64,000 nt of DNA. Source: Pseudomonas xionganensis. GTDB taxonomy: Bacteria > Pseudomonadota > Gammaproteobacteria > Pseudomonadales > Pseudomonadaceae. Under the pieces are notes generated by a model. That model saw only the letters and a program-made list of their open reading frames with translations. It was not told the origin of the DNA and did no database searches. The stretch's first letter is position 1. Each line of letters starts with the position of its first letter. The stretch spans positions 39,855 through 103,854 of the forward strand of contig NZ_WKJZ01000005.1 of the NCBI RefSeq assembly GCF_009763245.1. Direction: 5' to 3'. Of the stretch, positions 45,715 through 54,915 are shown piece after piece. The position numbers and the translations under genes are program-made.

Positions 45715-47676
45715 TTAGAAGGAGTACTTGACGTTCAGACCGATATTGTCGCGGTCGCGACCCGAGTTGCTCTGGCCAGCGCCCATAAATTCGGTGTACT
45801 GAATCTCGGCTTCCAGGCTGTTCAGGTAGCTGGCACGCAGGCCTACGGTGTAAGCCTTGCGGTCTTCGATAAAGTTACCGGTCTGATGGCCATTGCCTTG
45901 GAAGTCATGTTTAAAGACGGCGAACGGCGACAAATTGACGCCTGCGTAAACATCGTTCCAGGTACCGGACATCAGCAGGGTATAACCATAAGCATCACTG
46001 CTGGCGCAATCCTGTTTGGCCATTGCAGCGTCGGTCGAATAGGACGTATTGGCACGACCAGCAATGCAGCGCTCGCCATTCACAGCGTTGTACTTCAGGC
46101 TATCGCCTCGCAGGTGCTCGGATGCCAGTTCGGCTACACCAAAGAGCGAATCAAAACTCAAGATATTGCCAAAGTTGTGGATGGCACCAATCGAGGCGTT
46201 AAATGCCTCAACACGACGATAATTGCTGACGGAACCATCGCGAGTGATCTGCTGACCAGCAATCAATGCGGTGCCCGCGCCCGGCAACGTACCCGAGTTA
46301 TCAGCCAGTTGAGCCCCCTGCAGCACCAGATCACCCAGCAGGTCATTGGTTGCAGCAATACCTACAGGCAGATTCGGGCGATAGGCCAACTCACCGAAGA
46401 CCGAAGTCTCATTGACGGTGGTGTTGAAGCTAAAACCATACATACGAATATCTTCGGCATATTCACGCTTGGCTTGGGTCGAACCTAGGAGATCTACAGT
46501 AGCCAACCCACTGGCAGTAGCAAACCCAAGCGCGCCCGTACCCGGATCAAAACCAGCCAGGCTAAGAATATCGACACCCTGATACCCGTTCAGATCAGCA
46601 TAAATAGTTGGCTCTTTGGCGTGATAATTAACCATATAGAGGCCGAACTCTGTCGAATTCAACTCTTCAGCAATATATTTAAAAGAAAAGCCGTACTGAC
46701 CGTCATTTTTGGCATTGAGATCACTGGTTACATCTGCAACCTTCAGAATATTCCCAAATGAAGTATTAACACCGCTTGCATACAATCCTGTAGCTGCAGA
46801 GAGAGGCCCAGCGAATGCGGACAACCCGTTATAGCCCGCAATAGCAGGAGCAAGCACAGTACCGTCAAAGTTGTTATAGGCAGTATTGCCACCCTCACCA
46901 AACAAGTCTGTTTCAGAGAAGAAGGTGCCCACCGGATCAATCGCCGTTTCTTTCCAGTTCCACTGGTAGAAGGCATCCATCGACAGATTGTCGGTCAGGC
47001 CGATATTGAAGCTAATGGCCTCAACTGGCACCAGAACTTCCTTGATTTCTGCACCTGGCAGACGGAATTTGCCTGCATCTACAGGGTTGGTGGTATTGAC
47101 CCCCCCGCGATAGAAAATACCTTCACCCCAGTTAAACACCTGCTTACCGAAACGAACCCCTATCGGCATATCGCCGATATCCCAGTTGCCGTAGATGTAG
47201 GCATCGAGAATCTGCGCATCGCGACCAGCCGAGTGACGGGTTGCACGGGTAAAGCTGGTGTCATTCGGGACATTCTGGCTCGGCTGATAGGCCAGACTGG
47301 TATCCAGATAGTTATTGCGCTTATCCATGATCTGAGTGTCATAGAACGCAGTGCCGCGGACAAAAGCGCCGTAGTTCTCATAGGTCACTTCCAGATCGGA
47401 AGTGATCTTGAACACTTCGGAAACCAGGCCGGTATCGAAGTTGCGATTGCCGTCGTTGGTATTGATATCGTTGTTGCTCTTGTCCTGACCCTGCACACGC
47501 CACAGCTGGCCGTAGGAAATGGTGGTGTCGAGGGCGCCAGTGATCTGGTCGTCAGCGAAGCTGAACTCCACCGCCTGGGCATGGACAGCCACCAGCAGTG
47601 GCAGCAGGCCGACAAAGGCGAAACCCGCCTTGGCCGGGGCAAAACGCAAAACGGGTTTACGGGACTTAATTTGCAT
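45715..47676 (-). CDS. DUF1302 outer-membrane beta-barrel protein
   Basis: A 653-residue protein with a signal peptide (about 1-36, AQA) and a C-terminal phenylalanine (NVKYSF), the mark of an outer-membrane barrel. DUF1302 proteins are predicted porin-like channels, repeatedly found with DUF1329, YCF48 and RND genes. Start: ATG 47676; longer in-frame starts lack signal peptide character. The central part has lower GC and more AT-rich codons than its neighbours. Confidence 0.9.
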   Translation of the reverse strand: MQIKSRKPVLRFAPAKAGFAFVGLLPLLVAVHAQAVEFSFADDQITGALDTTISYGQLWRVQGQDKSNNDINTNDGNRNFDTGLVSEVFKITSDLEVTYENYGAFVRGTAFYDTQIMDKRNNYLDTSLAYQPSQNVPNDTSFTRATRHSAGRDAQILDAYIYGNWDIGDMPIGVRFGKQVFNWGEGIFYRGGVNTTNPVDAGKFRLPGAEIKEVLVPVEAISFNIGLTDNLSMDAFYQWNWKETAIDPVGTFFSETDLFGEGGNTAYNNFDGTVLAPAIAGYNGLSAFAGPLSAATGLYASGVNTSFGNILKVADVTSDLNAKNDGQYGFSFKYIAEELNSTEFGLYMVNYHAKEPTIYADLNGYQGVDILSLAGFDPGTGALGFATASGLATVDLLGSTQAKREYAEDIRMYGFSFNTTVNETSVFGELAYRPNLPVGIAATNDLLGDLVLQGAQLADNSGTLPGAGTALIAGQQITRDGSVSNYRRVEAFNASIGAIHNFGNILSFDSLFGVAELASEHLRGDSLKYNAVNGERCIAGRANTSYSTDAAMAKQDCASSDAYGYTLLMSGTWNDVYAGVNLSPFAVFKHDFQGNGHQTGNFIEDRKAYTVGLRASYLNSLEAEIQYTEFMGAGQSNSGRDRDNIGLNVKYSF

Positions 47677-48095
47677 CGAGACTTCACTCCGCGGACAGAT
47701 CATTTTTAAGCCCCCGAATACCGGGAGCGAATGGCCATACTGATGACGACCTTGATAAACGACTGGCAACCTTCTCAGGTGGTGCAGACAGGCTGCACCC
47801 TACCCGAATGGTCAAATCAGCCTGACAAAAGCAACCATAGTGCCAATTCAAACAACCGTATAAAAATATCGATCAGACAAGAACTAAACCATACATTCAA
47901 TTTATGACCGATCATTCACTGATCAACAAATCAGCCCTACAGCATTGACTGTCTTATTTTGTCCTACATTCTGTCGCTTAATGTCACAAGCCCCATAAAC
48001 GCTAAAAACCACAGCCTCAGACCAGAGCGAAAGAGTCAAGCCGCACAGGATATTTCTTCCACTGAAAACCCTGTTTACATTTTAATCAGGTAACA
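47677..48095. other. Intergenic region upstream of the DUF1302 operon
   Basis: About 420 bp without a convincing gene. It is markedly AT-rich from 47800 to 48000 and presumably holds the promoter and operators of the DUF1302-DUF1329 operon. I see no clear palindrome. Confidence 0.5.
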
Positions 48096-48131
48096 AAAAA
48101 GTGTTACCGAACAACATCGGTAACACTTTTT
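48096..48131. terminator. Bidirectional terminator
   Basis: AAAAAGTGTTACCGA (48096-48110) and TCGGTAACACTTTTT (48117-48131) form a perfect 15-bp stem with a 6-base loop. It ends pepN transcription on the minus strand and can block read-through from the other side. Confidence 0.93.
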
Positions 48132-48256
48132 GTCATTTCCGTCAGTGCTCAGAAAGCCCTCTTATTACAAGGGCAAGCATAAGTCGGGCGTGTTATTCAC
48201 AGCCTCAACCCAGGTGCAGGTACACAGCGACTGCGCAACGCACAATCTGCGTCGGA

Positions 48257-50917
48257 TCAGCCCGCCAGGCTTTTGCTGACCACCTCAAACACATCACTGG
48301 ACAGCTCACCCGACGCCAGAATGCGCTGCAGTTCAGCTTTCATCAGTCCCTGGCGGTTACTGTCGTACTTGGCCCAGCGGGTCAGGGGCGCCAGCAGGCG
48401 AGCGGCGATCTGCGGGTTGAGGGCGTTGAGGATGATCACCTGGTCGGAGAGAAAGCGGTAGCCGCTGCCATCGACGGCATGGAAGTTGACCGGATTCTGC
48501 CCGGCAAAGGCGCCGATCAGGGCGCGTACCTTGTTCGGATTTTTCAGGGTGAAGGCCGGGTGCTGCATCAGCTGCTGCACCCGGGCCAAGCCACCCGGCA
48601 GGGTGCAGGCCGCCTGCACGCTGAACCACTGGTCCATGACCAGGGGGTTGTCCTTGAAGTGTTCGGCAAAGGCCGTGAGCGCCTCGGCCTTTTCCGTGTC
48701 GAAGTTCGACCCCACCAGCACCGCCAAGGCAGTCAGGCGTTCGGTCATGTTGTCGCAGACCTCGTACTGTTCCAGGCAGGCAGCCAAGACTTCCGCGCGT
48801 TCGGTCAGCATCAGATAAGACAGGGCGATATTCTGCAGGCTGCGACGGGCGAAATGCGCCGCCTCGGCCACATAGGGTGTATTGCGCGACAGCTTGCGAT
48901 TGGCCTGGTAACGCTGCCAGAGCGGCTCGAACAGGGCCTCGGCCAGCTGCTGGCGGGCAAACTCGCGGGCGCTGTGGATGGCATCGACATCGGCCACTTC
49001 GCTGATCTCGGTCAGGTAGCCCTCCCCCGGCAGCGACAGCATCTCGGCCACCATGGCCTGATCCAGGCGGTCATTCTCCAGCAGGCTGCGCAGCGCCGTG
49101 ACCAGACGCTGATCCAGTTGCATGGTTTCGCCACGTTGCTGCTGACCGATCAGCTCCTGCAACACCTGCACGGACAGCTGCTGCCCGGCTTCCCAGCGGT
49201 TGAAACCGTCGCTGTCATGCTGCATCAGGAACATCAGCTGATCACGGCTGTAAGGGAAGCTCAGCTTGACCGGCGCGCTAAAGCCGCGCAGCAGCGACGG
49301 CAGGGGCTTGGCCGGCATATCGACGAAGGTAAAGGTCTGCTCGGCCTCGGTGACCGACAACACACGACTGCGGCCAACGGCCGCGCGCTCGCCCTGCAGG
49401 CGCAGCGGCAGGTCCTGACCCTGAGCATCCAGCAGGCCCAGTTCGACCGGAATGACAAAGGGCAGCTTGTCGTTCTGCCCTGGCGTCGCCGGACAGCTCT
49501 GACGGAAGGTCAGGCTGTAGGTCCGGGTAGCCGCATCAAAGGCCTCGCTCACCGCCAGGCGCGGGGTGCCGGCCTGGGTGTACCAGCGTTTGAACTGACT
49601 CAGATCCCGGCCACTGGCATCTTCCATGGCCTGGATAAAGTCGTCACAGGTCACGGCCTGGCCGTCGTGACGTTCGAAGTAAAGATCCGAGCCCTTGCGG
49701 AAGGTCTCACTGCCGAGCAGGGTGTGGATCATGCGCAGCACTTCCGAACCCTTCTCGTAGACGGTCAGGGTGTAGAAGTTGGAAATCTCGATAAAGGCAT
49801 CCGGGCGTACCGGGTGGGCCATGGGGCCGGCGTCTTCGGCGAACTGGTGGGTGCGCAGATAGGCCACATCCTCGATGCGCTTGACCGTGCGCGAGTTCAT
49901 ATCGGCGGAAAACTCCGCATCGCGAAATACGGTAAAGCCTTCCTTGAGCGACAGCTGGAACCAGTCGCGGCAGGTCACGCGGTTGCCCGACCAGTTGTGG
50001 AAGTACTCATGGGCCACCACCGCCTCGACCCGCTGGTGCGCCGCGTCGGTGGCGGTGTCGGCCTTGGCCAGCACGCAGCTGGAGTTGAAGATATTGAGGC
50101 CCTTGTTCTCCATGGCGCCCATGTTGAAGTCGTTGACCGCGACGATCATAAAGATGTCCAGGTCGTACTCGCGGCCGTACACCTCCTCGTCCCACTTCAT
50201 GGATTTTTTCAGACTGTCCATGGCGTGCTGGCACTTGTCGATATTCTCCGGCTCGACATAGATGCGCAGCGCCACCTCGCGGCCGCTCATGGTGGTGAAG
50301 CTGTCTTCCACGCACCAGAGGTCACCGGCGACCAGGGCAAACAGGTAAGCCGGTTTCTTGAACGGGTCTTCCCAGGTGGCCCAGTGCCGGCCGCCCTCTT
50401 CAACACCGCTGGCAATCGGGTTGCCGTTGGACAGCAGCACCGGGTAGGCATGCTGCTCGGCGCTGACCGTGGTGGTGAACTTGCTCATCACATCCGGACG
50501 GTCGAGGTAGTAGGTGATCTTGCGAAAGCCCTCGGCCTCGCACTGGGTGCAGAACATGCTGCCGGACTTGTACAGGCCTTCAAGGGCGGTGTTGCTTTCC
50601 GGGTGGATGCGCACACTGCTGTCGATCACGAAGCGCTCTTGGGTCGGCTGCAGGGTCAGGTGGCTGTCGCTCAGCTGGTAGTCCCCGGCGCCCAGGGGCC
50701 GATCGTCCAGCTTCAGCTCCAGCAGTTCCAGCTGCTGGCCGTCGAGCACCAGCGGCGGCAGACCGGCACCGGCGTCGGGATTACGCCGCATCACCAGCTG
50801 GGCGTGCACCAGGCTGTGGTCCTCATACAGTTCGAAGGTCAGGTGGGTCTCGTCGATCAGGTAGTCGGGAACCTGATAGTCCTTGAGGTAGATCATCTTC
50901 GGCTGTTCGGTACGCAT
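48257..50917 (-). CDS. pepN: Aminopeptidase N
   Basis: An 886-residue M1 zinc aminopeptidase of the cytoplasm, releasing N-terminal residues from peptides. GAMEN is at 267-271 and HEYFHN at 303-308 with the third zinc ligand Glu326, so the site is intact. Length fits the E. coli type. Start: ATG 50917 (MRTEQPK). Confidence 0.97.
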   Translation of the reverse strand: MRTEQPKMIYLKDYQVPDYLIDETHLTFELYEDHSLVHAQLVMRRNPDAGAGLPPLVLDGQQLELLELKLDDRPLGAGDYQLSDSHLTLQPTQERFVIDSSVRIHPESNTALEGLYKSGSMFCTQCEAEGFRKITYYLDRPDVMSKFTTTVSAEQHAYPVLLSNGNPIASGVEEGGRHWATWEDPFKKPAYLFALVAGDLWCVEDSFTTMSGREVALRIYVEPENIDKCQHAMDSLKKSMKWDEEVYGREYDLDIFMIVAVNDFNMGAMENKGLNIFNSSCVLAKADTATDAAHQRVEAVVAHEYFHNWSGNRVTCRDWFQLSLKEGFTVFRDAEFSADMNSRTVKRIEDVAYLRTHQFAEDAGPMAHPVRPDAFIEISNFYTLTVYEKGSEVLRMIHTLLGSETFRKGSDLYFERHDGQAVTCDDFIQAMEDASGRDLSQFKRWYTQAGTPRLAVSEAFDAATRTYSLTFRQSCPATPGQNDKLPFVIPVELGLLDAQGQDLPLRLQGERAAVGRSRVLSVTEAEQTFTFVDMPAKPLPSLLRGFSAPVKLSFPYSRDQLMFLMQHDSDGFNRWEAGQQLSVQVLQELIGQQQRGETMQLDQRLVTALRSLLENDRLDQAMVAEMLSLPGEGYLTEISEVADVDAIHSAREFARQQLAEALFEPLWQRYQANRKLSRNTPYVAEAAHFARRSLQNIALSYLMLTERAEVLAACLEQYEVCDNMTERLTALAVLVGSNFDTEKAEALTAFAEHFKDNPLVMDQWFSVQAACTLPGGLARVQQLMQHPAFTLKNPNKVRALIGAFAGQNPVNFHAVDGSGYRFLSDQVIILNALNPQIAARLLAPLTRWAKYDSNRQGLMKAELQRILASGELSSDVFEVVSKSLAG

Positions 50918-50969
50918 GAGCTCTGGCCCCTGTTTGACGGCGCAACTGCGCCAGATGGCATTCGGTGGT

Positions 50970-51806
50970 TCAGGCGGCAATCTCGTGGATCGCCAGCTGG
51001 TAAGCGGTGTATTTGCGGATATTGATCACCCCGCTGTCGAACATCAGGTACTGGCCCTTGATGCCCAGCAGGGTGCCTTCGGCAATGGGGTTCTTGTCCA
51101 GATTGAAGCTGTTGATCTTGGCCGGGTAGGCGTCGATGGGATAGCTGATCTGCACCACGGCCTGTTCACTGAGCGGCTGAATGGCCTGGATACCAAAGCG
51201 CTGCTGCAGCTCGACAAGGCCGCTGGCGCAGCTGTCGAACAGCTGTTCACGCACGGCCAGCAGATCCACCGGCGCAGCATCACCCTTGAGCAGGGCGCGC
51301 CAGTTGGTCTTGTCCGCCACCTGGCTGCGCAGCAGGTCTTCGACAAAGCCGGACTGCTGCCGGGTGGCCACGCGCAGAATTGGCAGGGCCTGACTCGCAC
51401 CCTGGTCGATCCAGCGCGTGGGAATCTGGCTGGCGCGGGTAATGCCCACTTTTACGCCGCTGGAGTTGGCCAGGTAGACCACGTGATCGGTCATGCAGAA
51501 CTGCTCGCCCCAACTCGGCTCGCGGCAAGTGCCGGCCTCATAGTGGCAACGCTCCGGGCTCATGATGCAGATATCGCACTGGGCCAGCTTCTGCATGCAG
51601 GGGTAGCAGTAGCCCTGGCTGTAGCTGCTCTTGGTCTTGCGCCCGCAATGGCTGCAGTGAATGGCGCCCAGGTATTCCAGGCGCAGCGTCTTGCCCAGCA
51701 GCGGGTTGACCGACACCTGCTCATCACCCAGGCGAAAGCTGTATTGCACCGGCGCATCGAGCTGCACCGCCATCTTGCTCAGGGAACCGCGTCCAAGCTC
51801 AATCAT
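50970..51806 (-). CDS. DUF2797 protein with zinc-binding cysteines
   Basis: A 278-residue protein of a conserved family of unknown function. Its N-terminal half holds cysteine pairs typical of a zinc ribbon (CSHCGRK, CYPCMQK, CDICIM, then CHYEAGTC). Its start overlaps the YeaC-like stop (ATGA), so the two are coupled. The repeated cysteine pairs suggest nucleic-acid or protein binding. Confidence 0.88.
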   Translation of the reverse strand: MIELGRGSLSKMAVQLDAPVQYSFRLGDEQVSVNPLLGKTLRLEYLGAIHCSHCGRKTKSSYSQGYCYPCMQKLAQCDICIMSPERCHYEAGTCREPSWGEQFCMTDHVVYLANSSGVKVGITRASQIPTRWIDQGASQALPILRVATRQQSGFVEDLLRSQVADKTNWRALLKGDAAPVDLLAVREQLFDSCASGLVELQQRFGIQAIQPLSEQAVVQISYPIDAYPAKINSFNLDKNPIAEGTLLGIKGQYLMFDSGVINIRKYTAYQLAIHEIAA

Positions 51807-52069
51807 CAGTGCAGGCTATCCGAGGACTTGAACAGCAGATTGGGGATCGGCTCAGACTTGGACTCGCATTCCTGGGGGCCCATATAGCCGGTGCGCTCTT
51901 CCTCCGGCAGGTTCTGCATTTCCCAGGCAATCATGGCCTGCAGGGTCAGCTCCTTCTGCTCCTGGGTCAGCTTGCGACCATCAGGCCATTTGCCGATTTC
52001 CACCGCGAGCTTGAGGCTGGCATAGATTTCCGGGGTGATATTTTCAATGGCTTCAAGAAAGGACGACAT
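51806..52069 (-). CDS. YeaC-like small protein (DUF1315)
   Basis: An 87-residue protein of the YeaC/DUF1315 family, found next to DUF2797 in many gammaproteobacteria. It is acidic and probably helical. Start: ATG 52069 after GGAGGCGCTT. Function unknown. Confidence 0.9.
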   Translation of the reverse strand: MSSFLEAIENITPEIYASLKLAVEIGKWPDGRKLTQEQKELTLQAMIAWEMQNLPEEERTGYMGPQECESKSEPIPNLLFKSSDSLH

Positions 52070-52096
52070 AAGCGCCTCCAAATACAAAGTATGAGT

Positions 52097-52960
52097 TTAA
52101 CGGCCACGGCGGGCCAGCGCACCGCCCAGCAGCCCGCTCAGGCAGCCGGCGAGCAGGCCACCGACATGGGCGGCATTGGCGATGGCGCCGAATTGCAGCA
52201 ACTCGAAGATGCCGGTCATGCAGATCAGCAGCCAAGCCAACATCATCACCAGTACCCCAGGCGGCAGACGATAGGCCGGGTTCGGCGCCAGGCGCTGATA
52301 GATCCAGCAATGCCCGAGCAACCCGTAAAGCACCCCGGACAGGCCGCCAAACAGCGACGGCCCGACCCACCAGTACTGGGCGAAGTTGGCCGCCAGGCCG
52401 AATAGCAGGCTCAGCGCCAGCAGCATCAGGGCACCTTCGTAGGCCTCGATGCGCCGCCCCAGCTCCCAGTACCACAGGCAATTCATCGCCAGGTGCAGCC
52501 AGCCGAAGTGGATCAGCATGGGACTGAGCAGACGCCACCACTGGCCACTGTTCCAGGTTTCGGCCAGGTAGCTGAAATAGATGTAGTCACCCTGCAGGCG
52601 GAAATCGACAAAGCTTAGCCAGCGGATCGCCGCGTAATTATCACCGCCGCCGATCAAGGCGAAGATGACCAGGGTCAGGATCAGCACACTGGCCGTCAGC
52701 CGGCTGCCCAGCAGCTGCTGCAGCACGCCCGGCCCCTGCTGCGCCAGCAGCGCCGGTTGACCTTGAGCAAGGGCATCGCCCTGGGGGTAGCGGGCATAGA
52801 GCTCGCGCACCTGTTCGGCCAACTGCTCGCCGGGCACCCAGAGCACCTGCTCGCCGGCCTCTTCGGCCACCCGATGGGGCACCTGCAGGCGCTGCAGCAA
52901 GGCGACAAAGCCGCTGAGATCGACCTGCTCCGGCAGGCGCATGGCCTCCACCGCGCTCAT
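52097..52960 (-). CDS. glpG: Rhomboid intramembrane serine protease, GlpG-like
   Basis: A 287-residue membrane protease. N-terminal cytoplasmic domain (1-80), then six membrane helices. The catalytic dyad is Ser208 (FGGLSGVLYG) and His265 (NAAHVGG); HxxxN (HLAMN) at about 156-160 is the oxyanion-related motif. It would cut membrane proteins within the bilayer. The stop of this gene is 27 bp before yeaC and its start overlaps the phosphoesterase stop. Confidence 0.92.
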   Translation of the reverse strand: MSAVEAMRLPEQVDLSGFVALLQRLQVPHRVAEEAGEQVLWVPGEQLAEQVRELYARYPQGDALAQGQPALLAQQGPGVLQQLLGSRLTASVLILTLVIFALIGGGDNYAAIRWLSFVDFRLQGDYIYFSYLAETWNSGQWWRLLSPMLIHFGWLHLAMNCLWYWELGRRIEAYEGALMLLALSLLFGLAANFAQYWWVGPSLFGGLSGVLYGLLGHCWIYQRLAPNPAYRLPPGVLVMMLAWLLICMTGIFELLQFGAIANAAHVGGLLAGCLSGLLGGALARRGR

Positions 52961-53916
52961 GGCTGCACCTCTACCCAGACAAACTTGTGCGGGTCCAGAC
53001 GGCTTTCCTGATCCAGCCGATAAGCCACCAGTTTGCCATTCAGCACCGCGCTGTAATCCAGGCAGGCCAGGTTGGGACGGATCGGCGCCGGCTTACCGCT
53101 GCGCCAGTAATGGCCGACAAACAGCAGGGGTTGGTCGGCGCCGTACTTGAGCAACTCGGTCTTCTGCATTTCCGACAGCGGCATCTGCGCCGCCAACTCG
53201 GGCAGGGCATCGGGCTGGAAGACGATATCGCCGTAGGTCTGCGGGTCTTCTTCCCAGAACTTGGTGCGAAAATGCGAACGGGTAAAGCCATCGCCACTGG
53301 TCAGGGTCATGCCGTGGGGCAGGCGCATATCGGTGCCGCGCAGCAGGCGATCGAGAGCCATATTGGCAAAGCTGCCGGGGGTGGCCGAGGCCTGGAGAAA
53401 ATGCTCGTCGATGCAGGCGCCATCGAGCAGCCCGCGCAGCGACTCGATCATCCCTGCATCCCAGCAGGCGTGTACCACGCGAAAATGCCCGGCATCGATA
53501 AACAGCGGCAAGTCGTAGAACCAGGCGAGAAACTCGCGCCACTCGGCCGGATAGGCATCGAACTGTTCCAGGGTTTCCCGGATCAGACGGGCGTGCCGGG
53601 GCGTGTGCTCGCGGACAAACTGGCGACCACTGCCCGGCGCCGCCGGGGTGCTCCAGCCTAGGGCGTTGAACTCGTGGTTGCCCATGATGCACAGGGCCTG
53701 GCCGGCCTCGACCATATCGCGCACCAGGTGCAGGGTTTCGCGGATACGCGGGCCACGGTCGACCAGATCGCCAAGGAAGATCGCCATGCGCTGCGGATGG
53801 CGCCAGACGCCCTGCTGCTGACGATAGCCCAGCCTATCGAGCAGACGCTCCAGGGTCCTGGCGCAGCCATGGATATCGCCGATCAGGTCGTAGCCACGGG
53901 CGGGGTCGAGGTGCAT
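52957..53916 (-). CDS. Metallophosphoesterase, ApaH/PrpE-like
   Basis: A 319-residue calcineurin-type phosphoesterase. Metal-binding motifs are present: GDIHG, GDLVDRG, GNHEF, then the distal histidines. It resembles bacterial Ser/Thr-type phosphatases and bis(nucleosyl) hydrolases; the substrate is unknown. It overlaps nadK by 1 bp and glpG by 4 bp. Confidence 0.9.
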   Translation of the reverse strand: MHLDPARGYDLIGDIHGCARTLERLLDRLGYRQQQGVWRHPQRMAIFLGDLVDRGPRIRETLHLVRDMVEAGQALCIMGNHEFNALGWSTPAAPGSGRQFVREHTPRHARLIRETLEQFDAYPAEWREFLAWFYDLPLFIDAGHFRVVHACWDAGMIESLRGLLDGACIDEHFLQASATPGSFANMALDRLLRGTDMRLPHGMTLTSGDGFTRSHFRTKFWEEDPQTYGDIVFQPDALPELAAQMPLSEMQKTELLKYGADQPLLFVGHYWRSGKPAPIRPNLACLDYSAVLNGKLVAYRLDQESRLDPHKFVWVEVQP

Positions 53917-54806
53917 CAGTCACCTCCACCACCGAGGCGGCTGCCCCATCCCAGCTTGGTGCGGCACACCTCGTAGTAGTTGTGATCCAGCGGGTGGATC
54001 AGGCGCAGCTTCTGCGGTTTCTTGCTCACCGTAATGGTGTCACCGGGGGCGCAGGTGAAATGGTTCTGCCCATCGCAGGAAACCTGAGGGTAGATCTGCA
54101 AGTCCTGGGACACCACGATCTTCAGCTCACTGTTGCCATCCACCACGATGGGGCGGCTGGACAGGGTGTGCGGGTACATGGGCACGATAACGATGGCATC
54201 CAGCTTGGGGTGCATGATCGGCCCGCCAGCGGACAAGGCGTAGGCGGTGGAGCCGGTGGGGGTAGCGACGATCAGGCCATCGGCCTTCTGGCTGCAGACG
54301 AACTGACCGTCGATATACAGCTCGAACTCGATCATCCGCGTCGACTTGCCCGGGTGCAGGATCACATCGTTGAGGGCATCCCCCTGGCCAATGGCCTCGC
54401 CATGGCGGCGCACCTCGGCCTCCAGCAGAAAGCGGTTTTCGCTGGTGTACTGACCTTCCAGCACCTGGGCCACCTTGACTTCCAGTTCGTCAGGCCGGAT
54501 GTCGGTCAGAAAGCCCAGGCTGCCACGGTTGATCCCCAGCACCGGCACCTTGTGCCGGGCCAGGGCGCGGGCGGCGCCCAGCAGGCTGCCGTCACCACCC
54601 ACCACTATGACCAAGTCACAGACCTCGCCGAGGATCTTGCGCGAGGAGGTCTGCAGGCCATGGCCCGGCAGCAGCTCGGCAATGGTGTCTTCGAGAATCA
54701 CATGCAGATGGCGGTCGAGCAGAAAGCGCTTGAGCCGGCGGATGGTCTCCAGCACCCGGCTGCTGCCCATGCGGCCGATGATGCCGATATTGCGAAACTG
54801 ATCCAT
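53916..54806 (-). CDS. nadK: NAD kinase
   Basis: A 296-residue enzyme making NADP from NAD and ATP. The GGDGS motif is at 70-74, followed by the NE/D and GSTAY (TPTGSTAYALS) motifs. Start: ATG 54806 (MDQFRNIGI). Normal length, and in the usual position next to the phosphoesterase. Confidence 0.96.
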   Translation of the reverse strand: MDQFRNIGIIGRMGSSRVLETIRRLKRFLLDRHLHVILEDTIAELLPGHGLQTSSRKILGEVCDLVIVVGGDGSLLGAARALARHKVPVLGINRGSLGFLTDIRPDELEVKVAQVLEGQYTSENRFLLEAEVRRHGEAIGQGDALNDVILHPGKSTRMIEFELYIDGQFVCSQKADGLIVATPTGSTAYALSAGGPIMHPKLDAIVIVPMYPHTLSSRPIVVDGNSELKIVVSQDLQIYPQVSCDGQNHFTCAPGDTITVSKKPQKLRLIHPLDHNYYEVCRTKLGWGSRLGGGGD

Positions 54807-54915
54807 GGTGCTCCCGCCGACTGCTCGATTTAGACAGGCTCGATTATGGGTGAAAGGCGCCGATGGCAGCAAACCCACCAGCGCCCGACAGGCACCAGCA
54901 CGCGGCAGAACAGCT

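Noticed and set aside
48101-51025. 974-codon plus-strand frame opposite pepN
   Set aside because: Antisense shadow of pepN; begins in a terminator hairpin.
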